From: Iris pallida
Lineage: Eukaryota; Streptophyta; Magnoliopsida; Asparagales; Iridaceae
DNA length: 64,000 bases
Direction of reading: 5' to 3'
Assembly (NCBI GenBank): GCA_029216955.1
Contig: JANAVB010023996.1
Span: forward strand, 16,916,142-16,980,141
This document shows, piece after piece, positions 46,342 to 59,400 of the stretch (its first letter is position 1; each line of letters begins with the position of its first letter). The position numbers were made by a program, and so were the translations under genes. The notes below the pieces were generated by a model that was given only the letters and a program-made list of their open reading frames with translations, was not told where the DNA came from and ran no database searches.

Positions 46342-46830
46342 CTTAGTTGCTGTCAGAATAGCCTCAATATCCTTAAGCTATGCATCTGCTGAGATGGCAT
46401 CCTCCGTGCCCTCGAAACGACGGGGGTTGTACTTGCAAAACCTGGCTGATGCTCCTGAATCAGTCCTCACTCCTCTTTCCAATACTGTCTGCAATCCTTG
46501 GTTGAGCAACACATTCTGCTCTTGTAGCTGAGTGTGCATGTGCTGCTGGGCCAACATCTGATGTTGCTGAGCAGCCATCATTCCTCTCATGATCTCCAGA
46601 AGGGCTGGTGTGTCCACTTCCACAGGGGTAGGTGGAACTACGGGTGGGTTCGGAATATCCGGATACTGCGGTCCAACTGCTGGTTCTACTATCACTTCTT
46701 CCTGGGTAGCCTCCTAAGGTGAGACTGGCCCTTGTTGCTGACCAACAGGGTCAGGTTGTCCATGTTGCTGTCCATGTTGTTGCTGTCCAGCTCTGACAGA
46801 TGCGGACGAGGTGCCCCTAAGAAAAGGGAC
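46342..46830 (-). pseudogene. gag: N-terminal gag of D
   Basis: On the minus strand this reads a Gln- and His-rich leader (GQQQHGQQHGQPDPVGQQQG), a TAG near 46714-46716, then EATQEEVIVEPAVGPQYPD, LLEIMRGMMAAQQHQMLA and RFCKYNPRRFEGTEDAISADA up to the TAG at 46378-46380. The original start is unclear: no ATG is found in frame just before it, so a start codon may be mutated near 46820. Confidence 0.75.
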
Positions 46831-46988
46831 AAGAGAACAATCAAACGACCGGACATGAAGGATCAATGAAGTCAAAGAATACCGGAATGTCAAGCAAGGG
46901 TTGAGAACAACGAATCATGAGATCAAGGGGGAACATATGTGATTGAGACATCCTATAAATCAAAACACCCCACAAGTCTGAAACCAGA

Positions 46989-47004
46989 CCTGCATGGGCC
47001 ACCA
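46989..47004 (-). promoter_or_regulatory. Candidate primer binding site of D
   Basis: On the minus strand TGGTGGCCCATGCAGG lies nine bases after the LTR end. It is identical to A and B, although the D LTR is largely unlike theirs, which argues for function. Confidence 0.55.
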
Positions 47005-47470
47005 CTAAAACCTTGTCACACCCCAGAACCAGAATACTGGAGAGCGAGGGAATGACTCAGCCAGCTACGTATTACGGGTAGAAGAATACCGTATAATACG
47101 ATCAATGCTGTCTAACCAGACGAGGGGGTGCATACTACATAAAAGTCTTACTATGGTCACTTCACATCTATTGTCTCAATCATTCGAAACAAGAAACAGA
47201 AATAGAGAACATGTAAGATAAAGCAGTAAGGCGTCCCAAACGCTCTGTCAAAATGTTCTTGATATCTGGCTTTACAAAATATAGCCAGATTGATGTAGCA
47301 AAAGTATACACAATTGTTATCAGCTGCAGCCTGACTTAGTTACAATTATGCAAAAGTAAGTACAAGACAATCCGACTAACATGTCGGTGCCAAACGGCCA
47401 GGTATAAAGTATTTAACAAAATGAGCGGGGAAGTAAGAAAACCCACTCGAGTCCTCCTGCGATCATCCTT

Positions 47471-47529
47471 CTAGTGTTGACCATCTTGGAGGTAGAAGTA
47501 AGCTGGATCCTCGGGAACCGGCTCTAAAT
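47471..47529 (-). other. Short acidic frame in the D 5' LTR
   Basis: Same peptide as in the left copy (DLEPVPEDPAYFYLQDGQH, TAG). The joined exon would put it about 250 nt downstream of the transcription start if splicing occurs. No AUG is in frame. Confidence 0.4.
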
Positions 47530-49712
47530 CTGGCCATGCAAAACCAGAGAGGTTAGACCTCTAATAGCAAGTACCTCAAGGAAGGACGATATGAAGGATT
47601 AAACCAGTAAGTAAAAGAATATAATGATAATAGATCTCTGCTTGCTACTGGAACTCACATCACATCAAGACACTTCGGACCAACCTCCCAACCAAACAAG
47701 GACAGAAGTTGGCCCGTCATGTCCTGACATTCTGATCATCCCAGTTAGGTAACAGAGTAGGTACAGTACATAAACAAATCATCTTGAACGGCCAATCAAC
47801 TACTACGGCTTGCTATTGTGAGTACCAAGTTATCCTGGAATAATGCAATTAGGGATTCCTCAATTCTTACTATGTACGAGCAAAGCTGGTCTATCCAATC
47901 AATCAATTGCGCCAATCATGTAGTTAGACGAGTCCCAGCGGGACGCCCGTCGCTATAGCCTGTACAATAATATAAGCAGATACCGTTCCCTGCCCGTGTG
48001 ACAGATCTACAGTATCTGTGGGAACCAGCCGGCCTGTCGGGCACTACTAGTCCCAAGAGGGCTGCCATGTAAGAACTCGGGAATCCATTCTCTCCATGCC
48101 ATCATTATTTTATTTGACTTAATAGTCCCTACGTTGAGTGAAGTCCCATGCCGTGGATCATGGTCATTCAAATGAGTACTTTCGTACGGGGTACGGTATG
48201 CATAACCCTACAACGATACCAGTGCGGTTAGGTTGCAGGTCTTACATAGCGTAATGCAACAATCAAATCTAACCACGGTAATCATGCCCGACCATAAAGT
48301 ACACATGCTGGTTTTTGGAAGATAAAAATAACTAAATAAATAAATAAATAATTTGAAGCCTGTATGTGCATGTATGCCAATATCCGAGATTAGCCAGTCG
48401 ATTATAATAGTTCATTATATGAACGTGTCTCATTCGTTCAATTCAATAAGACGACTAGCCAGCCTCTTTAGTTCCAACTAGGAACGCATGATCAATTTTA
48501 GTCAAGCTAACAATTATTATCAATGGTATCAAGGCATGAAAGTCAACTAGTATTCAGTGGGGTCGAGTCTACAACCCTCAAGGTTTAATTCCAGTCAATC
48601 CGGGTATCTATAACTCAATTCATGACACATGGTACATCCCACGTAACAATCTATAATTAATAGAAATATTAACATATCATGATTTCTCAAGTTTATGCAA
48701 AAAGGCGTAAGGATATAAAATGGACGTAAAATATCTAATAAAATATCAATATTCAGGACTATAGAATAGCCATACGACTAAGTCTAATGCGGCCAGGATG
48801 GATCTTATGCGGCTAGGAAAGGAGTCGGGTTCATGCGGCTCAGGGGGTAGAGGCACATGCGGCTGAAGAGGCAGGAACCTATGCGGCTGGTGAGTGGGAC
48901 TAGCTCCCATGCGGCAAGCAGAAGGGATGTTCCATGCGGCTAGGATGACTTGGGCTCATGCGGCCGAAAAAGGCAAGACACACGCGGTCATCGGGAAGGA
49001 TACTCATGCGGCTGGCGGGAATGAGTCCATGCGGCTCAACCAAGTCGAACCCCATGCGGCCGGGTCAAGGAGATTGCTTATGCGGCTGGCGGGGGGAGGG
49101 GAAGTTCATGCGGCTATAAGGTTCAGGACCTCATGCGGCCAGCGAGTGAGTCTGGTTCATGCGGCTGGATTTGGAAAGAAATCCATGCGGTCAAGAAAGA
49201 CGGGGGCGCATATGCGGTTAAGTGGGGAAAGTCCATGCGGCTAGGAGAACTCCCTATGCGGCTGGGCTCAAATGGGTCTCATGAGGCCGGGTAGAAACTT
49301 TTCATGCGACTGAGAAGGAAACAACCCATGCGGCTGGGAATCACTTACCGCATGAATTATTCATGCGGTCAAGTCAAGTACTGTTCTTCTTCTCCAAGTT
49401 TCAGAGAAGAAGAACACCATAAACCCAAGCTTCCAAGTTCCATAAAACCTTCATCCAGACTCCAAATTCGAACTTCCTTAGGTCAAAATTAGGTAGAACG
49501 AAATTCTCTACAACATGGAACCATAAAAACTTGAAGATAACAAAGTTTACTAGATCAAAACCTAAGAAATCCGAAAATATAACAAACTTAGATCTACAAC
49601 AAGTTAGCCATAGAAATTGAAAATGCTAAGTACTAAAAAGACTTAGAATCAAATAAGGAGGATGATGGAACAATAATAATGGGGATCCATCAAGAAGCAA
49701 GTTGGTACTTGC
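47530..49712 (-). other. Predicted GC-AG intron in the D 5' LTR (2183 bp)
   Basis: Donor ACCGTAG|GCAAGTACC resembles B's ACCGCAG|GCAAGTA. The branch match CTAAC lies 23 nt before the AG and the acceptor is TTTTGCATGGCCAG. The intron encloses the whole motif array. E has the same acceptor, but its donor reads AGCAG|ACAAGTG, a G to A change that would abolish it. Confidence 0.55.
48787..49373 (-). repeat. CATGCGGC motif array in the D LTR (right copy)
   Basis: Collinear with 40454-41040 and differing at about six sites, several of them within the core motif (for example CATGAGGC and CATGCGAC). The terminal palindrome is kept. Confidence 0.85.
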
Positions 49713-49807
49713 CTACGGTTTGGTAGGTGGAGAGAGAGTAATGAAGAAGAAGAAGAGGAGTAATGGTGAAGAAGTAAAGTAAATGAGGAGAGAGAAGGGA
49801 GAGGGTG

Positions 49808-49816
49808 ACTTAAATA
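49808..49816 (-). promoter_or_regulatory. TATA-like box in the D LTR
   Basis: CTATTTAAG on the minus strand, about 95 nt upstream of the predicted donor and followed by a CT-rich leader. E has CATATTTAAAG at the same place (62260-62250). The position fits a core promoter. Confidence 0.5.
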
Positions 49817-50145
49817 GAAAGGTGGTGGTAGGTGGAAGTTGGGCCGGGTCCAATGGGTCCAATAAGGCTAACCCGAAAGTAAGACTAAAGCAGGAAATGA
49901 AATATAGAAAATAAAGTACGGAAACAAAATTGCAGAAATATAATTGCAGGAAATAAATTAACATAAAAATTAAAAAGCAGCTAACAGAATTGCAGAAAAA
50001 TAAAGTGCAGAGAATAAAATACAGATAATTAATTAACATGAAGTTATTAGGAATTTAAATACAGGATACTATATGATAAATGCTAAATAAATATATTCAG
50101 GCAATATACGTATTAAAATACGTATTATGGGAACGGGGAGTGACA

Positions 50146-50150
50146 GTGTC
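50146..50150. repeat. TSD of element D, right copy (GTGTC)
   Basis: Matches 31389-31393. Confidence 0.93.
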
Positions 50151-50831
50151 GTACACCCTTATCTTGGGATGATATTGGTGAGCGAGCTTTACTGGGGACA
50201 AAGATGGTTGTTGACGCAGCCGAGAAGGTGAAGCTCATCAGGGACAGACTTCGCGTGGTGCAGGACAGACATCGGTACTGGGCCGATAGCCACCGGAGGC
50301 CCTTGGAGTTTGAGGTACAGATTAGAGTAGGATTAGATTTAGGTTTATTTGTTTGTGATTTTGATCATATTATTTATCATAATTAATTGAGACCTTGCTT
50401 GTGATTAGGTTGGAGACCAGGTTTTCTTGAGTATATCTCCGACTCGTTGTACGATACATTTTGGTGGAGGTGGGAAGCTTAGCCCGCGCTTCATCGGCCC
50501 TTTCGTTATCAGCGGGAGAGTCGGTGATGTGGCATACAGGCTAGACTTGCCACCTGTACTAGTGGGGGTCCACAACGTATTCCATGTATCACAGTTGAGA
50601 CGGTACGTGGCTGATCCTAGCCATGTGCTCGATCATTCGGAGATTGAGGTTGGACCTTCTCTCAGCTATCCAGAGCAGCCAGTAGAGATTCTGGATCGAC
50701 GGAAGAAGGTTCTGAGGAACCAGGTGATACCTTTGGTACGCGTCGCATGGAGGCATCATTTTCCAGGAGAGTCTACCTGGGAGCGGGAGGATGAGATGCG
50801 CGAGCGTTACCCATATCTTTTTGGACCGTGA
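50151..50831 (+). pseudogene. Integrase C-terminal part and chromodomain of A, with a putative intron
   Basis: It continues A's integrase after D: TPLSWDDIGERALLG, AEKVKLIRDRLRVVQDRH, HRRPLEFE up to 50314. The frame resumes at 50409 with VGDQVFLSISPTR, the GPY/F-like segment (KLSPRFIGPFVI), HVSQLRRYV and the chromodomain (PVEILDRRKKVLRNQVIPL, WEREDEMRERYPYLF), ending TGA at 50829-50831. The 94 bp between look like an intron. Apart from that this part has no stop codon. Confidence 0.88.
50315..50408 (+). other. Putative GT-AG intron in A integrase (94 bp)
   Basis: The boundary is GAG|GTACAG and the end GTGATTAG|GTTGGAGAC. It is AT-rich, with internal CATAATTAATTG as a possible branch region. 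The length is not a multiple of three, so unspliced RNA would be frameshifted before the chromodomain. It lies at the same codon boundary as in B. Confidence 0.68.
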
Positions 50832-50894
50832 GGTATACTTTCTATCCTTCTCATCAGTTATATTTCGCCTTTCAATTTCGAGGACGAAATTCTT

Positions 50895-50910
50895 TTAAGG
50901 AGGGTAGATT
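50895..50910 (+). other. Polypurine tract of A
   Basis: TTAAGGAGGGTAGATT precedes the 3' LTR, after TTTCGAGGACGAAATTC, the chromovirus boundary motif. Confidence 0.85.
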
Positions 50911-52697
50911 TGTCACTACCATATTTCTAGTTTTAGAGTATTTTTGTCATTTTTGGGGTTATTTGAATTTATTATAATTTATTTGAATTTATGAGAATTT
51001 TTAGAATTTATTTTGGAATTGTTTGAATGAGGGTGGACTAGGTTGACTTTGACTAGCAATGACCATGGTAGACTAACCTAGGAGCTAACCCTAGTTGAGT
51101 TTGGACTTGGTTAGGTCATGCCACCCTACTTAGACTAGAGTTGACCCATGGTTTGGTTATTTGACTCAAGTTAGGATATTAAGTCATAAGCCATGACTTG
51201 TGGTTGAACCCTTAAATCAATAACTAGCCATAGAAGCCCAAAGCCCATTAACTAATACCTAACCCTAACCCTAATCTCTAGTGGCCGGCCACATAACACA
51301 CATTGGGAATCCCCCCTATAAGTATTCTCTTCCATTTAGGGCTAGCCTCTTTAGGAAAGAGCAAGTTTTAGAAAGAGGTATTTTCTCAACTTCAATAATC
51401 CAAAGAAATTCCATTTTAGCTCCTTTTTTCCTCAAACAAATTGAAATAGGTTTTAAATTAAGTGTTCTTGCTGTTGTTATATGTTATTCTCAGATTCAAA
51501 CCAATTTGGAGAAGTTTGCTAGTAAGAGAAAACCCCCCATTTGAGATTTTTCTTGTATTTGGTCACCAATAGGTAAATCTTTATAAACACCATTAAAATT
51601 AGGTTTTAATTGCATGAACGCCTAGCCCTAAGTGTCCTGGTCCTGTAGGAATAGGATTTGTGGATTTTTGTGTCCTGTACGTGTCCGTATCGGACACGTA
51701 TCAGTGATGAATGTAAGTGTTTGACGAAATGCCCCAATGGGCATTTCGATTCGTTTTTGTAGAAGTTTTTGAATAGGAAATGTTGTTTTGTAGTGGCTTA
51801 CATGTTTCTAGTGTACTGAGTCTGAATCGAGGTCGTGTCGTGTCGCTTTGACACTCGTGCACACGTGTTTGGACACGCGCGCGCGGCCTGGGCGCATCCC
51901 TGCTACTCGGGGCTTCTGTAGGACACGGCACAGGTTTGTTTGACACGAAACTTGGTGGACACAAGAGGGCATGTACTGACATCATGCCTCCAAAGTTTCT
52001 TTGGGTCTCGTGTAGGGGTTAGAGAGAAATCGGTCGTGCACGTGAATTGCACTGTTCTGTGCACAGATTATTGAGGCCACTGATACGGCCTTCAATATCG
52101 GACACAGCGACACGTGGACCTATTTCAGGGACACACACACCTAGCTGGACCCTAGGTGAACTACCCTGCACGTGGACACGACCCCATTCGTGTCGTGTCG
52201 AGTGTACGACACGCGTGCACACACGCACGATCCTGTGCACACTGCACAGTGCCTATGTGCACTGTTTGGTGTTTTAAATCGTTTGGACACGTTTGTGTCC
52301 TCTTGCTTGGACACAAACACATTGTATGACACGAACACATATTGGGTTTACTTTACCAACCATTAGTTTTGCATTTTAATTTAATTTTGATGATCAATTT
52401 CCAATTTCCCCCAAAAACCCGATACATGCTATATTTCAGTTTCCAGTTTTTCATTTTTGAGTTTTAGCATTCTTTTTTATTAATTTAAATGCTGTTAATT
52501 ACATATTTAAGTTCCTAAAACTGTTCTCCTATAAGTTATCTACATGTGTGTCAAATTTGGGTTGAAATGGTTATGAATTGATTTCGAAATGGGGGTGATA
52601 TAGAGTTGGACTGTTTTACAAAACTGAAAACTGATTTGCTGAGTTTTCATGTTGTTTAGAACTCAAATCTGAGTTCATAAAACCTGAGATTACTGTG
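50911..52697 (+). mobile_element. 3' LTR of element A, left part, truncated by F
   Basis: Collinear with 23268 to about 25055 of the 5' LTR: TGTCACTACC start, TATA box, GACACG island and first donor (near 51572). It stops at ACTG/TGTGTG, where the F LTR begins. The remainder should lie right of the window, beyond F and E. Confidence 0.9.
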
Positions 52698-55306
52698 TGT
52701 CACGACCCGCACCCTAGAGTTAGGGCACGAGAAGTGGGTACGTCCAGCCTACGCCACAGTGTCGGCGGTAGAACGATGTCCTAGGTCTCATGCATCTAAC
52801 AGTATAAGGCTAAACAGTTTATACTCCCCGAATGGGGGTGACATAGCAGGTACAGACTCAATCACATCTAAGATAGAGCATGATAAGGATATATAAAATA
52901 TGAAATCCAAAGGAGGTATAACAGAGAGAAATCTAAGTGTCTAAGATACACAAATCCAGAAATACATCTCAAATCTCCAAACACAGATACAGTAATCCAT
53001 AAAGTAAATACAACTCCAGATAATTGAAATAACTATCTAAACAACCTCTAATGTGTCTCCTCTAGGCTAGCAGGCAACCTCCAAGCTATCTGTAAAATTT
53101 ATCAACAGGTCCAGTCAGGACAGAAACGAGCACATTCTCTAAAACAGTTCATAGCAGGTTAGGCGTATAAATCATGCAATAGAGTAAAATACAGGAAGTG
53201 CTGAATAGGAAGTACGAGTTTAACAGGAGATATTTTATAACTGAAAGTAAATACATGATAGTAGAGACTGTAAGTGGCTACGTGATTTAGAGCACAATGG
53301 TTATGTAAACGGATTGGGGGCACATTAATACAAATAAGGAGGCACATGGATACAGCTAATGGGGATAGTGATCACATAACCAATTCTACTCACCCCGCCC
53401 CAATTAATACACAAGGATCCGTTCAAGTTATGTCATAAGCACATGAATACTGCTAGGATACGTGAACTCATGTAATGAGTAGTACATGAGGCACATGATA
53501 AGCACATGAAAGCACATGAAGCACATGAGAACATGTAAAAACATGAACTAGTACGAGTACAAGGAGTACCTGATGCACATGATAAAGTACATGAACATGA
53601 AATACCCGATGCACCCGTAGAGGGATAACATCTCAGGAAAGGATCCATATAGTACTAATCCGTGAAGATACGTGTCAGCATCAAGTAGAGTAACCTAGAG
53701 CAAGAATATAATCCAGACATGTATGAAAAGATCAGAGAATGTACTCGCCTGATATCTGAATGTCCAAGGTAAAGATACTATCCGATGAGAGGTGTCTGGC
53801 TCCTAATTAGAACAGCACAAGTCACAACATGTCCAGAAGGGTAATATAAAGCACTACAATGCATTCTACATGAATCTAGGTCAAACTAGGCCAAAGTCAA
53901 CCCTTGGTCAACTCTGGTCAACTGCACTAGTCAAACTAGGTCATGTCCTAACTCAGCAAGTCTTACTAGGCCTAACCAAGACTATCCTAGCAAGCACACA
54001 TCAATACAAGGCTATACAAGCCAACATACACCCAACTCTATATAGCATGCAATTATTCAATACTCAAATAGGCAAGAATTCACATTGGATATACACTAGG
54101 TAATCTATTACTTAAGCTATATATGTCTACACATATATACACATGCATATATTGGTATTCAACATTAGGTCTATAATCATGGCATTTCAAATGGTTATAT
54201 AAACTTATATATTACAACACAATATGCTAACATATATATAATATACATACATAGCTAAGTTAACTATATTCATAAATACTTATTTAAGAGGCTATGTGTG
54301 TGTATGTGAACATGTCAAAGGGGCAAGTGAGGGTTAAATGGGCATACATAGTGTATACATATCAAAGAGTGTCAAAGTGTAAGTGAACAAAGTGTCAAGT
54401 GTGATAGTGTCAACATAGTGTAAGGGGGTACATGAGGTAATATAGAATTTGTGTTAACATAGAACATTACATCTCATTAACTTGTATATTGCATACATTA
54501 TATCTATTATTACATTACATTCATGCTTGCATTCATTCATCATTCACTTATTCTCTTGCACTACTATATGCACCATACACTACATACTATGGAACCTACA
54601 TATTCATTACAAGCCATACTTATACATGCTTACATTAGATAGGATACTTACACCTCATACATCATTTATTTAACCATTTACTCATGCTTGCATTCTCTAT
54701 TTAATTACATAATTTATATACATTAACATGGGTAAAATTAAATAGAACATTATATTACACACAAGGAAGCACAAAATGCATATGCCGAATAGTAACTCCT
54801 ACTAATAATCAATACTGTACCATCTCAGCATGAATTAAAATCTAGGATTAAATTATGTTATAGATCTATGTGTTAGCTTTCGGAAACTCCAAACGGATCG
54901 CGTTTTCGTTTCCGAAAACTCCCGAAATCGCGAAAACACCGAGAACGTGTTTGTCTTTCGTACAGCTGACACTCAAATAATTCTCCAGAAAGTTACAGAA
55001 AGAATTAGGCCTAATAATACATGTTTTTGGAAAGTTAACTTCAATACGCTTCTTTTAAAAAAAACGGGAGATTAAACCGAGCTTTGAGCTAGAAGTTATG
55101 ACATTTCTAAGTTAGGGCTGAAATTAAAAACGTGGATAAAAATCATGACGGATTTAGATAGTTTGAGCCAAAAGAATACACAATATATATCCTAATTATC
55201 CACAACAATAATGACAATAATAATATGAGGAACCACACTCACAAACTTGATTATATAATCATCATGAACCATTTATTACATATATAAATATAGATACACT
55301 CTCATT

Positions 55307-55400
<94 letters not shown>

Positions 55401-56408
55401 CACAAATCTATATATGTAACACATCTATAAGAGATACATGAATGAAATCTAAAGTACTCAAGAACACATCTCTACATATTCAAATCTGAGATTTAATATA
55501 AATTAATTCATTTAATCAATATTTTAAATATAAAGTGTGTCCAAGTTTGGGGGTTTTTCCCATGAACACAAGACACAACTATAATACAATAGAAATCCCT
55601 AAAGGACACATGATGGACACAAGAGGACACAAAATAGGGACACAACAATGGGGGTCATTCCTATGGTTAAAACTTTTCTAAATGCAAAATGGAGAAATAA
55701 AAGAGAAGGAAATATTACCTAAAGGAGAGAAAATCCAAGGAGAAAGGCTTCTTCCTTGGGAGAGCTTGAGAGCACTTGGGGAAGAAGACTTCTCAAAGAA
55801 AGGAAATGAGATGGGAGTCCTATTAGGGCCGGCCACAATGGTTATCCCCCCCCCTCATTGAATATTACAAGTTTGCCCCTCCCTTAGTTACAAGTGTTTA
55901 AAACAATTTTGGTTAGGGTTTGGGGGTAAAAGGGTCAAAATAAAAACTCTAAATGGTTAACCTAATAATTAGGATTATGACTAATCTTTCTAACATGACT
56001 AATTAAAATGTGGGCCATGGCTAACTAATGCATGGGTCCAACTAGAATCTAAGTTACCCCGGGTCCCCGTTACAAGTCGGATTGAGATGAAATTCGAACC
56101 CGACTCAAATAATCCCAAAACAATATCATAAATAATAAAATAATATCAAAATAATTCAAAGAGGTCAAATGTAAAATATCCTTAGGCCAAAAATGACATT
56201 AAAATATCATAATCACATGGTTAGGCTCTAGGTCAAACAGTCTCTAGGGTTTTACTAGCAAAACGTCAAAACCACAAGTCATTGATTTAAATAATTTTAA
56301 AATAATTTAAAATCACCAAAAATCATATCATGAATTAAATATCATTATTAAAATAATTATAAACACGAAATTTCAAAATTACCCTCATTTGGAAAACTGG
56401 GTGCTACA
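52698..56408 (-). mobile_element. 3' LTR of element F (3711 bp)
   Basis: On plus it runs TGTCACGACCC to GGGTGCTACA. The five bases before it, CTGTG, are the left TSD candidate. On the minus strand it has GGCCGGCC (55834-55827), a donor CTTTAG|GTAATA (55719/55718), (TA)43 (55311-55396), a small TTGAC cluster (53876-53945), a 54-nt exon (53802-53749), a GC-AG intron (53748-53090; CAG|GCGAGTA, branch CTGAC, TTTTACAG) and a shortened acidic frame (SLEVAC then TAG). Confidence 0.88.
55311..55396. repeat. (TA)43 microsatellite in the F LTR
   Basis: An uninterrupted TA run inside the predicted first LTR intron of F. G has TA runs at 2003-2049 and 2261-2372 in the matching part of its LTR. Confidence 0.95.
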
Positions 56409-59400
56409 ACTCTACCCACCTTAGAAAAATTTCGTCCTCGAAATTTAAGATCGATAGTACTCCTTCTAGAGCCTCTAACCTACCCAATATCTAAGGTAAC
56501 ACTTCCTAACAATGGAATAATAAACGGACATCTAAATAGTGTCAATCTAGGAATACCTCCAACACTGCTCTGCTGTACGGCGGTAATGGAACTTCAATAA
56601 AATATGGACTGGAACCTATATCCAAGGGACTTGACCTATTTTAAAGTGGTCTTAACTAGGGATGAAAATGATATGATCATAGGCTATAGGTATGCTCAAA
56701 CTATTATCTTCCTATTAACCATCTATTAATACATTCTATTACCATAGGAACGATGCATTACTAAGACATATAGGCCCCCATCTCTCATAACACATTTATA
56801 CTCACCAAAAGACTAGTACATCCTATCAAGACTGATACTATAATCTCTCATAAATCTCATAAGCTACATGTTTATAGACACACATCCCCACATCAAGGAC
56901 TAACCTATATATATCTACAACTGATACTAATGGGCTGACGTCCCTATTTTCCAACAATCAAGGTCTAAAAAAAATTATCTAAATCATGCAATTTGAAGGA
57001 ATAGTATACAGGGTCAGGGCATACCGTAGCAGTTGGAAGTCTCACCTAGGTATACTAATCATTCTAGGTCAAAACAGTACTATGGTATCAACACACAAGC
57101 AATCTAGGGTGTCCTAATTGGGAAGGTAAGGGAACAACAATCATCAAGGTTGTAGGGCTGTCTACCATCCTATATAAAAATTGGTCATTAACAAGCAACT
57201 AAGAAATTATTAAAAGGTTACTATTCCATAAAATGGCAAAAGTTGAAAATTTAGGCACTACAAATCACAAATAGATTTTTGTCTTGACACGATCTAAGTT
57301 GATCAATTTTGGGATAAAACGAGATTTGGGCAAGAAGGGAAATCAATGAAATCAAAGTATGAGCACGAGCATCCAATGATGGAGGTTCAGGTCATGATTA
57401 AATTTAATTCGACTGAGTACGAATACGAGGTTCATATGCGATGAAAAGATTTCAAGGAGAATTGTCAAGGCTGTCGCGAATGAGACTCTAGGGTCAAGTT
57501 TAACTATGTCTCCATTCTCGTAGATTGATACATGAAAAAGTGAACCAAAGTGCAATAGGTTGATCAGACCATCATGTACCGATTCTGATTAGACAATATG
57601 TTAGTGGATGGCCATCCAATAAAATATGTCATGACCAAGCTCAAAAATAGATAAGCTTGTAAAACTAAGGCTAATTTAGCAGCACAAGATATAAGGGTGG
57701 TAATGATGAAAGGAATTACATAGTCCAAGTTTCTTAACCAACGGGTCAAGTAATCAGATAAGGTACAAGGTTAAGCATCTAAGGAAACAAGCAGAACACC
57801 ATCACATGTCGGGTCGAAAGAATTGAGTCAAGGCTGAATTTCTAATTGAAATAAGAAGAAATTTAGTATAATGGTAGAGGTTATAGTTTAGCCAGTTGAC
57901 CAGAAAATCATATCAAGAAAATAGAGTACAAGAAGACGGGTTTTAGTGGGACATGATATACCTACACGAAGGTGAGCTCGTCTAGGTCTTGCATATTAGA
58001 TTTGTTGGAGGGTAACAGCTAGTATTACATTCCGAATATCAAAGTCACGATAAGGAACGTCAAGGATCTCAATTAGAAAGTGGGAGTTCAAGAGGTGGTA
58101 ATTAATGCACAAAAATAATGAAGATCGAGTTAGTCATCTGCTTCTGATACTCTTAAGTTCATCTGGTCATAACTTGCCAATCATATCTTTACCTTACCAG
58201 TCTCCATATGAAAATTTAACCTTTACTTAAACCCTTACCATGACTACCGTAGGCAATTCCCAATTTCCAAACATCACTCTTGAAGCACAGCCCTCACATT
58301 TAGGAATCAACATTAACCATTTATTTAAATTTCCAAGTTCTTTCACCTTGTCTTAAATTTGACCCAAAACCTCTAAATCCCGTTTACGAATTCCTTGAAC
58401 TTGTTCAAATTGTTCTCCTCGTATTATTTAATGTAAATCTCTAGGCCTTACAAAACTTATCTTCCATCATAAAATCAACTTCCGTATTTTCTTTGACATA
58501 CACCCTTGAATATTATTCTCCTAAAAATATTTCACAACAATCTCTAAACTTCCATAACTTTGTGTTCTCTCTATCCCTAGTCATTTCCTTGCAACATCTT
58601 GTTTAATATCCTTATTAAACACAATTAACTTCTCTTTTCCATTACTAACCTTCTACATAGCCTCAGAGTAAAAGTTTTCCCCAGAATCAATAACCAAGAT
58701 TTTCTAAGTTCTCAAAACTAGGTTGACCTCTGATATCCTCATTACTTTTGAATACACCCATAAACTATCTCATAACCCCAAAATTTCTCTAAATGTAATT
58801 GTTTCCAGATTGGCAGTATACATCTCTTTATTCTATTCGAGACCTTTACCACATTTCTATCTCAAGTTTCCATATGGAACACTCCACATTTGATTTCCTT
58901 TAGATCATCATAAAATAACCAGTTACGTCTTCTCTAAGCTACATAATTTACGTCACTTTCTTAGCCTTCCCCATGCAAAAGATACGAAGATTCAAGGGTT
59001 TCGAAGTACATCTGGTAGGGATGACAAGATATGGGTAATTAATGTAATGAGACAGAGTTTAAGATAAGAGGTAAATAAGAATGCAAGGGAATAATGGCTA
59101 GAAAGAATAATGAAGATATGTTCCTTCTCATCGGTTCAAACGAGAGGAACCCATCAAGCTTAAATTCAATAGCAAGGAATGAGGGTGAATCCAAACAAGA
59201 GGAAAAGGAATTCCAATTGAAGTTCAAAATGAGTTTCTCAGGGGTCGTCCCAGAAATCTCTCAAAGAATCCTAAGTGTGATTGAGTACCTTGGATTTGAA
59301 AATATTAATCTAAATACAAAATTAAACCAACAACTACAAAATTTTATCAAAATCATCAACTAATACCAGGATTCAAAGTTCTACAATGAATCCACAAAAT

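Larger units (their letters stand above)
47014..50145 (-). mobile_element. 5' LTR of element D (3132 bp), uninterrupted
   Basis: On plus it runs TGTCACACCCC to GGGAGTGACA, next to the TSD GTGTC (50146-50150). It preserves the C empty site (GGATTAAACCAGTAAG near 47600). Element-sense order is: start at 50145, TATA-like CTATTTAAG (49816-49808), pyrimidine-rich leader, donor CCGTAG|GCAAGTA (49713/49712), CATGCGGC array, branch CTAAC (47556-47552), acceptor GGCCAG (ending 47530), acidic frame (47529-47471) and LTR end at 47014. Confidence 0.93.

Noticed and set aside
59094..59363. 89-codon plus-strand frame
   Set aside because: It lies antisense in the leader of F and partly in a diverged direct repeat; no similarity is recognised.
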